Positions 9,840 to 19,002 of a DNA stretch of 64,000 bases are shown piece after piece. Position 1 is the first letter of the stretch; the number at the start of each line of letters is the position of its first letter. The stretch covers positions 1 through 64,000 of the forward strand of contig JAPPFL010000041.1 in NCBI GenBank assembly GCA_028823855.1. Reading direction: 5' to 3'. The translations under genes and the position numbers were made by a program. Under the pieces are notes generated by a model, which did no database searches, was not told where the DNA came from, and saw only the letters and a program-made list of their open reading frames with translations. The stretch is from Albidovulum sp. Its GTDB lineage: Bacteria > Pseudomonadota > Alphaproteobacteria > Rhodobacterales > Rhodobacteraceae.

Positions 9840-10650
9840 ATGACAGGCAAAAGAAAACACAAGGTCGCCCTCGCTCCGGAGGACCGCGAACGCCTGCAAT
9901 CGCTCGTCTACGGCAAGTCGTCGAAGGAGTTCAAGAAGCGAGCCCGCATTCTCCTTCCGGCGGATGAGGGGGACTGCGCCGGAGCCAGGCATTCCCGCAA
10001 GGCGCGGCGCGGAATTCGCCGGCAGGATGGAGGACGTGCGCGACGCCCGCTGCAAGGACTGCGCCGACGACGAGGTTCCGGTCTGCAAGGACGAGACGAG
10101 CAAGCGGCGGACGCTTGAAGCGGCGGCGCCGATCGAAGCCAGGCCCGGCCGCCCCGAAATCCGCGACTTCGAATGCATCCGCAACGGCGTGTCCAGCCTG
10201 TACGCGTTCTATGCCCCGCTCGAGAACTGGCGCCGAGCGGATGCCGCCGACCGACGCGCGAAGCTGGACCGGGCCGGGCGGATAAGGAAGATCGCGGAAG
10301 AGGACTTCCCCGGAAGGAGCGTCGCGCTGGCCGTGGACAACCCTGACAGGCACAGCAAGGCCTCTCTCTTTGAGGCATGCCCCTCCCCGGGAGGCGGAGG
10401 AGGCCCGCCGGATCAAGTCTCGGCTCGACATCGTATACGCGCCCGGGCACGGAAGCTGGCCGGACATGGCGGAAATCGGAATCGGCGTCATGTCGCGTCA
10501 ATGCCTTGAACGCCGAATCCCGAACCAGGCCTTCATGAAGAGGGAGGTCGACGCATGGCAAACGCGCCGAAACGCCGCGAATGCCAAGGTGGAATGGCAG
10601 TTCACTGCCGAGGATGCGAGGATCTAGCTAAAATCGCTTTACCCTGCAAT
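9840..10650 (+). mobile_element. IS630 family transposase relic
   Basis: From ATG 9840 the frame gives the IS630 N-terminus (KVALAPEDRERLQSLV, KKRARILLPADEGD). Around 9965 a large internal piece is missing. Sequence then resumes with EDVRDARCK, CKDETSKRR (first catalytic Asp), PGRPEIRDFECIRNG, FYAPLENWR and ALAVDNPDRHS (second Asp). A frameshift near 10377 leads to LDIVYAPGHGSWPDMAEIGI (catalytic Glu), RQCLERRIPN and VEWQFTAEDARI. A TAG at the end replaces the expected Lys codon before LKSLYPA. At least three lesions make it dead. It sits between two halves of a sugar transporter operon. Confidence 0.87.
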
Positions 10651-10667
10651 TCAAACTGGATGAACCA

Positions 10668-11036
10668 CTAGGCTGAGCCCACGGAAAAGCTGCGGCTGAA
10701 ACCGACATCGTAGAGCGTGCGCTTAACGACAGTCGACATGGTTATGCCGAGAACAATTGACGAGATAGCGAACTCGACCGTTGTCCAAAGCGAGCCCTGG
10801 AACCGAGGATCGTTGAAAATCGCGACGTGATTCTTGAAACCGACAAACGTCTTGCTTAGGAAGATGCCGGTTTCGTGCAAGGACAAGACAAGGCCGCCGC
10901 CGACCGCATATCCGAGAACACCCAAGACAAAAACTAGAACCGGTATCACTAAACTATACGGCGTCAGACTCTTGCCGAATTCCGAAACCCGTCCGCCAAA
11001 CCTCAAGATGTCCGAGTCTTGAAGCGCCGTGCTCAT
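10668..11036 (-). pseudogene. Truncated sugar ABC permease (MalF-like N-terminus)
   Basis: A 122-residue product: a polar start, a first membrane helix (YSLVIPVLVFVLGVLGYAVG), the periplasmic NHVAIFNDPRFQGSL segment typical of CUT1 permeases, and the beginning of helix 2 (TTVEFAISSIVLGITMS). The remaining roughly 170 residues, including the EAA loop that contacts the ATPase, are gone, and the last 20 residues are foreign. The second permease gene of the operon is absent altogether. The truncation point lies beside the IS630 relic. Confidence 0.82.
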
Positions 11037-11129
11037 TCTGCCGAAGCAGCTTTCCTATTTTTCGAAAGGATGTGACCCTCTCAATTCGCGTGAGAAGATC
11101 ACATCTGGTTCGTTGATTGCTTGGCCTAA

Positions 11130-12407
11130 TCAGAGGCCGGCCGCACTATTCAGCGCCCTTTGATACTCCGAAGCCATGTCTGCAGCGTCGGCACCCGGAT
11201 CTGCTACCATCCGGTCGCGAAGGTCTTTAAGTACGTCGTATACCTGGATTGCACGAGTCGGATGGGTTGGTATCGTAACCATGGTTGCGGCAATCGGTGC
11301 CACATCGACGGCCCAAGGTTTGGCCGCCCGGTATTCCGCATCTTCCGAAACAGCGGTGTTCGTTGTAGGCTGATAACGGATCGAGACCTGTTTGGCGAAT
11401 TCCAGCCGTGCCAGATATTCCAACGCCAACATGGCTGCCTCTTCGTCCTCGTTGCCCGTAGTTACGATAAAGGGAAAGGCATATCCAGCTTGGACATGCG
11501 GCCCTTCCTGGCCGGTACGCGTCGGAAGCCTTTCGAACGCCCACTTTCCTTCCCCATACGGCATCTGCTCGTCGGTCGGGACATAGATGTGCTCGCCTTC
11601 ATACATCATTCCGGCTCTCCCACCGATAAAGGCTGCGCGCATTTGGCCCGAATCCCACGATGGCGTATCCGGATGCGCACTGCCGTCGTTCATCAGCGTC
11701 TGATAGAACTTTATCCACTCAATGCCGATTTCGTTGTCGATCTGGGGAACCCCGTCGATGATCTGGCCGCCCATGGAGAGGAAAAGCGGCAGTTCCCATG
11801 TCGGAGCGTTGCAGCATCCAAGCAGACTGAAACCCTTTCGGCTATCACCGCTTTCAGTTATTCTCCGCGCTGCCTCCAAAACGCGGTCCGTTGTTTCCAA
11901 GGGCGGTTGCATGCCCACTTCCTCAAGCCAGTCTGTTCGATAGGCGAGATAGATCGACGTGGAATACACGGCCGCTCCGTAAATTTTGCCGTCGGGAGCC
12001 GAGGCGCCAGTCCAAGCCAGCGGAGAAAGTTGTTCGTAGGTTTCCGGGAATCGGTTCTTGAATTCTTCAATCCAGCTAGTGAAGTCCTTTACCACATTGT
12101 TGATGGCGAGCTGTCCGACATCGCGGTCGCGAATTTGCACGATGTCAGGCGCGTTGCCTGACCGCATAGCAAGAACAAGCTGCGCGTTCACGTCTTCGAG
12201 GCGGATAACCTCGAATTCAACGGTGATATCGGGGTTTTCGGCATGGAATGTAGCAAATTGATCTTCAGGAATGAAATTCTCGCGCCCGAACCAAACCTTT
12301 ATCGATCTATCCTGTGAAGCAGCTGGGCCAGCAAGAAATCCGAATGCCAGCGCGCCTGCCGAAACAGCACCCAAAAGTGCTATTCTAATAGTCTTTACAA
12401 TACTCAT
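11130..12407 (-). CDS. Sugar ABC transporter extracellular binding protein (family 1, CUT1)
   Basis: A 425-residue type II binding protein. The signal peptide (MSIVKTIRIALLG, hydrophobic Ala-Gly core, cleavage near AAS-QDR) is followed by IKVWFGRENF, the ligand-lobe VLAMRSGNAPDIVQI, and AFIGGRAGMMYEGEH and GYAFPFIVT in the second half. Family length is normal and no lesion is seen, yet its permease and ATPase partners downstream are broken, so it is an orphan unless another membrane complex accepts it. A perfect 12-base palindrome lies about 43 bases upstream of its start. Confidence 0.9.
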   Translation of the reverse strand: MSIVKTIRIALLGAVSAGALAFGFLAGPAASQDRSIKVWFGRENFIPEDQFATFHAENPDITVEFEVIRLEDVNAQLVLAMRSGNAPDIVQIRDRDVGQLAINNVVKDFTSWIEEFKNRFPETYEQLSPLAWTGASAPDGKIYGAAVYSTSIYLAYRTDWLEEVGMQPPLETTDRVLEAARRITESGDSRKGFSLLGCCNAPTWELPLFLSMGGQIIDGVPQIDNEIGIEWIKFYQTLMNDGSAHPDTPSWDSGQMRAAFIGGRAGMMYEGEHIYVPTDEQMPYGEGKWAFERLPTRTGQEGPHVQAGYAFPFIVTTGNEDEEAAMLALEYLARLEFAKQVSIRYQPTTNTAVSEDAEYRAAKPWAVDVAPIAATMVTIPTHPTRAIQVYDVLKDLRDRMVADPGADAADMASEYQRALNSAAGL

Positions 12408-12449
12408 TTGTGTTTCCTCCCTCTGATTTCGACGAATCTGTTCACAATA

Positions 12450-12461
12450 TGTTCTAGAACA
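12450..12461. promoter_or_regulatory. Palindromic operator candidate
   Basis: The perfect palindrome TGTTCTAGAACA lies 43 bases upstream of the start of the minus-strand binding-protein gene, in an AT-richer stretch. Its size and place suit a dimeric repressor of the sugar operon. No regulator gene is adjacent, so this is an inference from symmetry alone. Confidence 0.45.
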
Positions 12462-13139
12462 GGGTGAACTAGTATACCGTTGTGCTGTAGTAACCGCGAA
12501 TCGTCGTAGGCATTCAGCGTTGGTTACATTTTCAAGATAGTCAATAGGTTAACTTCCGCAACAGGTGCTCGGACCGGAGCCACCAGTTCGATGCGGACAA
12601 TACTTGCAGATTAATGTGCTCAGGGCTAACTGGCGATAGGAAAGCCGACGCGAATTCGGCGTATGGAAATGGCATGCCACCACGTTCACCCTGAGTGATG
12701 GGACTGGCGCCGCAAGGCAGTAGACGAACCATTCAGAGGGGCGCGCGCGGCTGCAGCGATCGGGCATCGAAACTACGATCGTTACAGCGTGCCGACGCTC
12801 AAAAATTGGTCGAAGGCAACACCTGTAACACCGCATTGGCGAGGGGCGGCGGGGCATCGAGGTGTCGAAGAACCGAGGTTCGCATGCAAGACCGTCGCCG
12901 GTATCTGGGACGTCTTCAACTCGTCCGGAGCCGCGCCGGATCGGGAGGAAACGAAGATTCTGCAAAGGCAACTGTAAAGGAACGGTTTGAATAACGCGGC
13001 GGATGGCTGCGAACGATGGTAGGCAGGCGACCGAGCAGGTTCTGCAAGCTGAAGGAGAATCCTGCGGCGCTCCTGAAACATGCGTGCCCAGAACCTGGGA
13101 GAAAGCGGCCGGAGAGGCGCGTCCCCTGTGACGGAAATC
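12462..13139. other. Gap without a supported gene
   Basis: Only chance frames; a 252-codon minus-strand frame covers it but is the wrong frame of the cyclase remnant at its upstream end and otherwise has no motif. Confidence 0.45.
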
Positions 13140-13375
13140 GCGAGTGTCGCCGCGAAACATTTTGTGTTCCTGGCGATTCCAATGCATATTCTCCTCGAGA
13201 CCTACACGCGAGCACGGGATTTGATTTTCTTGACCATCTTTGCGGCGCTCACGATTTTTTAGGGAGATGTGTCGTTGAGCGTTCAGATTTGGCTGTCCGA
13301 ACCCCAAACGGTCGGGGTTTGAATTGTGCTGGGCCGTTTAGTCGACTTCGTCGCGTGTTGGATTTGGCGAGTCTC
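13140..13375 (-). pseudogene. Decayed duplicate of the cyclase gene (5' end)
   Basis: The reverse strand aligns, with small gaps, to the start of the cyclase gene at 2183. One frame gives PNPTRDEVD-stop-TAQ against PNLTRDEIYRTAE. A shifted frame gives VWGSDSQI-stop-TLNDTSP-stop-KIVSAAKMVKK against RWGPDDQIGTLNNISPDDIVNAARLVRK. The initiator ATG is lost and at least three stops and one frameshift are present. The DNA upstream also resembles the leader of the intact gene, so a segment including the promoter region was duplicated. Similarity fades below about 13140. Confidence 0.8.
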
Positions 13376-13843
13376 TTTCCGAATATTTTGCTTCGCGGAA
13401 ATTCGTCCAAGAAATAGTCTTTAAGACCGCTAAAAACGCAATCGCGCGTGCTGGCGGATCAACCGTTGCAAGCTATCAAACGCGCACGAAGCGGGCTTCG
13501 CCAGATTCGTTTGAATGCCGCGGAGTGAATTCTAATTCGGATATATGTCCATAGACTCTAGCGGGGGCAATTCGAAGAATCCTCGAAATGCCGGCGCCGA
13601 GGATGATGTTCGAATCATGCGATTATGCCGAGACGGCGGAAAACCAGTCTGCAAAAATTTTCGCTTGCCTAGCGAAGGACTATCCCATAACCGGAGGCGT
13701 TTCATGCGGAAATTGCTAGAAAGAGAATGCGCCTGACCTTCAAGGGCCCAATAATTTGGTGAGTTCCGTATCGGCCAGTGATTAATCCGGAGCAGATCTT
13801 TGCGCAGTGTAGACGACCCGATTGAGCGAACTCGGGCCCAGCG
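13376..13843. other. Gap without a supported gene
   Basis: About 470 bases between the cyclase remnant and the hydroxylase operon. Short frames only. Confidence 0.5.
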
Positions 13844-14671
13844 ATGAAACCGGTGGACTTTAATTTTGAGCGTCCGGCGTCCCTGACCGACGCGCTGGAG
13901 TTGATGTCGCGGGACGACATGAACGTCGTCGCGCTAGCCGGGGGGCAGAGCCTGCTGCCGATGATGAACTTCCGAATGGTTCGGCCCGATATTCTAGTGG
14001 ATCTCAATGGGCTCGATGAATTGCGCGGTAGCGAAATCGGACCTGATCGGGCGCGCATAGGGGCAATGACCAGATACTCTGATCTTGCGTCGAATGCGGA
14101 ACTGATGGCGCGCCTGCCGCTATTGGCTAGCGCGCTTCCCCATGTCGCCAATTCGGCGATCCGAAACAGGGGTACTCTCGGCGGCAGTATCGCCATGGCG
14201 GATCCAACGACAGAAATGCCGGCGGTGATGTTGGCGCTCGGCGCGACGATTCGCTTGGCCTCCCGCGACGGAGAGCGCTCCGTCGCTGCGGACGATTTCT
14301 ACCTAGGATATTACGAATCGGCACTGGAGTCCGGCGAACTTGTCATTGCGATCGATGTTCCGACAGCCGCGCCAGGCGATGCCTTCGGGTTTTACGAAGT
14401 CGCTCGTCGCCGAGGCGACAGGGCCATGGCCGGCGCAGCAATAGCTCGGCGCAATCATGAGCCAAGAATCGCGTTCTTTTCCGTTTCCGATCGACCCGTT
14501 CGCGGATTCAGCGCCGAGAGAATCCTTGGCGAAAACGCCGCATCCGTCGAAGCGGCCGAGGGGTCTCTGAAGGAAATCGATTTCCATGGCGACCTGCACG
14601 GCGGACCCGACTTGAAGCGTCACCTTGCGCGAATCGTTTTGCGTCGCGCATGGGCGGAGTTGCAGCCTTGA
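13844..14671 (+). CDS. Molybdenum hydroxylase, FAD-binding medium subunit
   Basis: A 275-residue CoxM/XdhB-type subunit that passes electrons from the iron-sulfur subunit to an acceptor. Residues 1-20 (MKPVDFNFERPASLTDALEL) match the family start. ALAGGQSLLPMMNFRMV (about 29-45) is the FAD pyrophosphate loop, and NSAIRNRGTLGGSIAMADP (about 103-121) is the second FAD signature. A CO-dehydrogenase C-terminal domain follows. It is the first gene of a medium-small-large operon in which each gene overlaps the next, so the three products are made together. No CoxD/E/F maturation genes follow, so it is not a canonical CO dehydrogenase operon. Confidence 0.93.
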   Translation: MKPVDFNFERPASLTDALELMSRDDMNVVALAGGQSLLPMMNFRMVRPDILVDLNGLDELRGSEIGPDRARIGAMTRYSDLASNAELMARLPLLASALPHVANSAIRNRGTLGGSIAMADPTTEMPAVMLALGATIRLASRDGERSVAADDFYLGYYESALESGELVIAIDVPTAAPGDAFGFYEVARRRGDRAMAGAAIARRNHEPRIAFFSVSDRPVRGFSAERILGENAASVEAAEGSLKEIDFHGDLHGGPDLKRHLARIVLRRAWAELQP

Positions 14672-15147
14672 GCCGGCTGCATAGAGTTACTATTGAAATA
14701 AACGGCGAACAGGTGACCGCCAGCATCGCCGCTCGCGTGAACCTTATCGATTTCATTCGAACCGAGGCGGGATTCACGGGCAGTCATCTGGGCTGCGAAC
14801 ACGGCGTTTGCGGCGCCTGCACGATCGAGGTCGACGGCGCCGCCGTGCGCGGTTGCCTGATGCTAGCTGTTCAAGCCGACGGCGCCAATGTCGTAACCGT
14901 TGAGGGCCTTGCCGGCATGGGCCGCGCCAAAAATTTACGAGCGGCATTCCTGGCGGAGAATGCGCTGCAGTGCGGCTACTGCACGCCCGGAATGCTTGTG
15001 TCCGCGCTCGAGTACATCGAGTCGGGAGAAAGCAGCGACCGAGCGACGATTCGCGCGCATATGGCAGGCAACTACTGCCGCTGCACGGGCTACCAGGCGA
15101 TTGTCGACGCGATAGCGGCGGTGATCGAAAGCGGAGAGGGAGCATGA
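14650..15147 (+). CDS. Molybdenum hydroxylase, [2Fe-2S] small subunit
   Basis: A 165-residue iron-sulfur subunit. The plant-ferredoxin-like cluster site is HLGCEHGVCGACTIEVDG and the second, helical cluster site is LQCGYCTPGM with NYCRCTGYQAIVDAI near the end. All eight cysteines are present. The ATG at 14650 overlaps the previous gene by 22 bases; a TTG at 14668, directly on the previous stop, would remove six residues and is also possible. Electrons move from the molybdenum site through these clusters to FAD in the medium subunit. Confidence 0.93.
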   Translation: MGGVAALSRLHRVTIEINGEQVTASIAARVNLIDFIRTEAGFTGSHLGCEHGVCGACTIEVDGAAVRGCLMLAVQADGANVVTVEGLAGMGRAKNLRAAFLAENALQCGYCTPGMLVSALEYIESGESSDRATIRAHMAGNYCRCTGYQAIVDAIAAVIESGEGA

Positions 15148-17516
15148 CCGGACCGGCGACGATTTTCGACAAGCCGAATGCCTACATCGGCAAATCCGTC
15201 TCGCGATCGGATGCCAGGCGCTTGCTCGAAGGCCGAGGGCGCTTTGTCGATGATATTCAGCTTCCGCGCACTCTGCACGCTGCTTTCCTTCGATCGCCAT
15301 ACGCTCACGCTGAAATCGTTCATATCGATTCAACCGAAGCCGAAACGGCGCCCGGAGTCGTCCGGGTTTTCAAGGGGGAAGATTTGATCGGCGTGGTGGA
15401 GCCCTATGTCGGCATTCTGACCCATCTCGCCGGTCTTCGAAGCGCGCCTCAAATGCCGATCGCAGTCGACCGAGCTCGGTGGCAGGGAGAGCCTGTCGCG
15501 ATGGTCGTCGCAAGCACTCGCGGGGAGGCGGAAGACGCCGCTGAACTAATTGCGGCGGACCTGGACCCGATTCCCGAGGCCTGCGACGCTGAAACGGCGC
15601 TTGACGAAGATGCGCCAGTAATCCACCCGGAATTGGGAACGAATCTCGCTTGGGAACGTCTTGTCGAAGTTGGCGACACCGATGCTGCATTTTCCCGCGA
15701 TGATGTTCATGTGGCCGAGCGCACGTTTCGCTTCGGTCGCCATACGGGCGTCACGCTCGAACCCCGCTCGGCGATCGCCGAATTCAATCCGGCGGAAGGC
15801 AAGCTAACCTTTTGGTACTCTGGTCAGGCGCCGCACATGATGCAGTTCATTTTGGCCAAGCATCTTGGGCTGGTCGAAGAAAACGTGCGCGTTGTCGCTC
15901 ACGACGTGGGAGGATCGTTTGGCATCAAGATCCACACCTACGGGGATGAGATCGCCACTGCCGCAGTCGCTAGAATTATGGGTCGACCGGTCAAGTTCGT
16001 GGCGGATCGGTTTGAAAGCTTCCTGTCCGACATCCACGCGCGCGACCATGTGGTCAACGCGCGAATCGCGATGGAGCGGAACGGGCTTATCGCGGGGCTG
16101 GAATTCGACGATCTATCGGGAATAGGCCCGTATTCTATGTATCCTCGCACGAGCGCGATAGAAATGAACCAGGTCCTGAACCTGACCGGCGCTCCGTATG
16201 TCTTGCCTAACTACCGCGCCCGCGGACGGGTAGTGTTTCAGAACAAAAACATGATGTGCCAGTATAGAGCGGTCGGACATCCGATTGCGATGGCGATAGC
16301 GGACTGCCTTTTGGAGGATGCCGCGGCGGGGATCGGAATGGACCCGGTGGAGGTTCGGCGCCGCAATTTGATGGCCGACGACGGATACCCTCGAACTTCC
16401 GCGGCCGGCATGAAGCTCGATGACCTTTCCCACCAGCGAACGTTGCAGGAACTGATCGATACGATGGACTATTCCGGCCTTCGCATCGCCCAGGCCGAAG
16501 CTCTCGCGAACGGGATCCATCGCGGGATCGGATTCGTCTCCATGGTGGAAGTCACAAACCCGTCGCCTATGTTTTACGGCGTCGGCGGAGCACCGATTGC
16601 TAGCCAGGACGGTGCAAGTCTGAGGCTCGATGCCGGTGGGGGGTTAAGGATCTCGTCTTCGATCACCGAGCAGGGGCAGGGGACGAATACGATCCTCGCT
16701 CAGATTGCGGCAGGCGTGTTCGGCGTGCCGATCGAACGGGTGACAGTGGCTACGGGAGATACGGATACCGCGCCATATGGCGGAGGTACTTGGGCCTCGC
16801 GCGGGGCCGGGATCGGCGGCGAAGCGATGCTGCTGGCGGCGCACGCCTTGAAGGAGCAGGTCCTCGAAGTCGCCGCTTCAATGCTTCAGACGACGGTTTC
16901 GGCACTCGACATCCGCGAAGGCATGATCGTCGACGGCGGCGGCGCGCGCATTAGCTTAAGCGATCTGGCTCGAACGGTTTACTATCGGGGCAACGAGCTT
17001 CCATCGGACCTAAATCCGGAACTGGTTGCAACGCGGCATTTCCGGGTCACTGGCTTTCCTTTCGTATTTACCAATGGAGCCATGGCGGCCCATGTCGAGG
17101 TCGATACTGAAACCGGTCTTGTCAGAATACTGAATTTCTGGGCTGTCGAGGATTGCGGGCGCGCAATAAATCCCAGGCTCGTGGAAGAGCAGGTGCGCGG
17201 CGGCATTGTGCAGGGTATCGGCGGCGCGCTTTACGAAGAATGCATCTATTCCGGCGACGGTCAGCTTCAGAACGCGACGATGGAGGACTATCTCGTGCCT
17301 ATGGCGGCCGAAATGCCGGATATCGTCGTGAAGCATGTCGAAACCCCGACGAAGACTTCGATTCTTGGCGCGAAGGGCGCAGGCGAGGCCGGAACGGGCG
17401 GCGCTCCCGCCGCGATCATGAATGCGGTTAACGATGCCCTCAGGCCTCTTGATGCCTCGATTTGGCGAATGCCAATGACGCCGGAACGCATACTCAAAGC
17501 ACTCGGTAGGATTTGA
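15144..17516 (+). CDS. Molybdenum hydroxylase, large catalytic subunit
   Basis: A 790-residue xanthine-dehydrogenase/CoxL-type subunit carrying the molybdopterin cofactor. ATG 15144 overlaps the small-subunit stop by four bases, and the protein then starts normally (YIGKSVSRSDARRLLEGRG). The first domain contains the hammerhead fold. Cofactor-binding stretches include HDVGGSFGIKI and SSITEQGQGTNTILAQIA, and the base-catalyst Glu is in GAKGAGEAGTGG near residue 746. The loop that is AYxCSFR in form I CO dehydrogenase reads QYRAVGHP here, so oxidation of CO is unlikely. It probably hydroxylates an aromatic, N-heterocyclic or aldehyde carbon. Confidence 0.92.
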   Translation: MTGPATIFDKPNAYIGKSVSRSDARRLLEGRGRFVDDIQLPRTLHAAFLRSPYAHAEIVHIDSTEAETAPGVVRVFKGEDLIGVVEPYVGILTHLAGLRSAPQMPIAVDRARWQGEPVAMVVASTRGEAEDAAELIAADLDPIPEACDAETALDEDAPVIHPELGTNLAWERLVEVGDTDAAFSRDDVHVAERTFRFGRHTGVTLEPRSAIAEFNPAEGKLTFWYSGQAPHMMQFILAKHLGLVEENVRVVAHDVGGSFGIKIHTYGDEIATAAVARIMGRPVKFVADRFESFLSDIHARDHVVNARIAMERNGLIAGLEFDDLSGIGPYSMYPRTSAIEMNQVLNLTGAPYVLPNYRARGRVVFQNKNMMCQYRAVGHPIAMAIADCLLEDAAAGIGMDPVEVRRRNLMADDGYPRTSAAGMKLDDLSHQRTLQELIDTMDYSGLRIAQAEALANGIHRGIGFVSMVEVTNPSPMFYGVGGAPIASQDGASLRLDAGGGLRISSSITEQGQGTNTILAQIAAGVFGVPIERVTVATGDTDTAPYGGGTWASRGAGIGGEAMLLAAHALKEQVLEVAASMLQTTVSALDIREGMIVDGGGARISLSDLARTVYYRGNELPSDLNPELVATRHFRVTGFPFVFTNGAMAAHVEVDTETGLVRILNFWAVEDCGRAINPRLVEEQVRGGIVQGIGGALYEECIYSGDGQLQNATMEDYLVPMAAEMPDIVVKHVETPTKTSILGAKGAGEAGTGGAPAAIMNAVNDALRPLDASIWRMPMTPERILKALGRI

Positions 17517-17898
17517 ACCGCGGGAGCGAGGGCCTGGAATGGCTCGAACCATTTTCTTTTTCGCGATTCGTATTTTGGGCATTTTGTCCTGTCCGTTGGC
17601 TCCGCCTCATGATCCACGACGACGCCCGCGGTTCCGACCTGAATCTATCAACAAGCACAGTACGTAACCTGGCCGGCAAATTGCCCCGGTCGTTCAAGGA
17701 ATTGCCGCTGCCCTAGGCATCGCGCCCTTGCCTAACCCGACGAGTCGCTACTTTGCGGGAATGACCAGCGGTTTCGGAAAATGCGTTAACCCGATTTGAA
17801 AATTCATATATCACTATTTGTGATGCTATAAGTCAATTGAAATAATTTTACTTTATTTTCCGCCCGCATTAGCACTGGCCTGGCAAAAGGAGTTGCAA
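17517..17898. other. Intergenic region before the monooxygenase gene
   Basis: No gene. The last 120 bases are AT-rich, unlike the neighbourhood, and look like a promoter region. AGGAG sits six bases before the ATG at 17899. Confidence 0.55.
17810..17824. promoter_or_regulatory. Inverted repeat, operator candidate
   Basis: ATCAC and GTGAT are separated by TATTT in the AT-rich leader, 75 bases upstream of the LLM monooxygenase start. The arms are short (five bases), so the support is weak. Confidence 0.3.
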
Positions 17899-19002
17899 AT
17901 GGAACTTGGATTTTTCACCATGCCGATCCATGCGCTGGGCAAGGATTGGCGGCAGTCGCTGAGAGAAGATCGCGAAGCCTTTTTGCTCGCCGAGGAACTT
18001 GGCTTCGTCGAGGCCTACGTCGGCGAGCACATAACTGATGCCTCTGAGAACATCACGTCCTGCGCAATGTTCCTGGCTTCGCTGTCGCAGGATATCAAAA
18101 AGATGCGGCTCGGAACCGGAACGGTCAACATGCCGAACACGCATCCTGCGACGGTGGCAAGCCAGATAGCAATGCTCGACCACATGCTGGACGGGAATTT
18201 CAACTTCGGCATTTCGCCGGGCGGCTTGGCATCGGATGCCGAAGTTTTCGGAAATCTGGATTCCAACCGCCAGGCCATGTTTCTGGAATGTATCAACATG
18301 GTGCTGAAGATTTGGGAAACGGATGCGCCGTACAACTTGAAAGGACAGTTCTGGAACGTCTCGACGGAACGCACCTTAATGCCCGAAATCGGCCAGGGAT
18401 ACATGCCGACGCCACTGCAGCGGCCGCATCCGCCGATAATCGTTACCGCCGTCGCGCCGTTTTCGAAAGGGGTGACCGAGGCGGCGGCCCGGGGCTGGGA
18501 TCCAATCAGCGCCAACTTCCTAATGCCCCAATGGGTGGCCACGCACTGGCCGAAATATGTCGATGGCTGCGACCGAGCTGGCCGCCCTGCGGATCCGGCA
18601 AACTGGCGCGTAGCGAAGTCGGTATTCGTGGCCGACGATCTCGACACGGCGCGGCGGTACGCGACAGATCCAGACAGCCCCTACGTTTTTTACTACAGGC
18701 AGCTTGCCACCAAGCTGATCAAGATGGGCCGAGCAAACCTTTTCAAGGAATATAGAGACCAGCCGGATGAAGAAGTCACCATCGAGAATATCTGCGATCG
18801 GCTGATCATCTGGGGCACGCCGGACAAGGTAACCGACGATTTGCTGAAATTCCGGGAGGAAACTGGTGATTTCGGGACATTGCTCCTAGCCGGCAAGGAC
18901 TGGGCCGACAGGGATCTCTCCAGGCGATCCATGATACTGACCGCCGAGAAAGTGAAGCCGATGATCAACAGAGCCGAATCAAGAGTAATGGCCGCACAGT
19001 GA
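17899..19002 (+). CDS. LLM class flavin-dependent monooxygenase
   Basis: A 367-residue luciferase-like (F420/FMN, TIM-barrel) oxidoreductase. Typical elements are ELGFFTMPIHALGKDW at the start, AEELGFVEAYVGEH, LGTGTVNMPNTHPATVAS and a long FGISPGGLASDAEVFG stretch. It uses reduced flavin and O2 to oxygenate or cleave small organic molecules; a flavin reductase gene lies 4.4 kb downstream. ATG 17899 is preferred over an in-frame TTG six bases earlier, because AGGAG is correctly spaced for the ATG. Its stop overlaps the next gene's GTG. Confidence 0.92.
   Translation: MELGFFTMPIHALGKDWRQSLREDREAFLLAEELGFVEAYVGEHITDASENITSCAMFLASLSQDIKKMRLGTGTVNMPNTHPATVASQIAMLDHMLDGNFNFGISPGGLASDAEVFGNLDSNRQAMFLECINMVLKIWETDAPYNLKGQFWNVSTERTLMPEIGQGYMPTPLQRPHPPIIVTAVAPFSKGVTEAAARGWDPISANFLMPQWVATHWPKYVDGCDRAGRPADPANWRVAKSVFVADDLDTARRYATDPDSPYVFYYRQLATKLIKMGRANLFKEYRDQPDEEVTIENICDRLIIWGTPDKVTDDLLKFREETGDFGTLLLAGKDWADRDLSRRSMILTAEKVKPMINRAESRVMAAQ

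Noticed and set aside
11160-12161. A 333-codon plus-strand frame.
   Set aside because: Antisense to the well-supported extracellular binding-protein gene.
13844-17516. Naming the three-gene operon as CO dehydrogenase (coxMSL).
   Set aside because: The large subunit lacks the AYxCSFR loop and no coxD/E/F/G genes follow.
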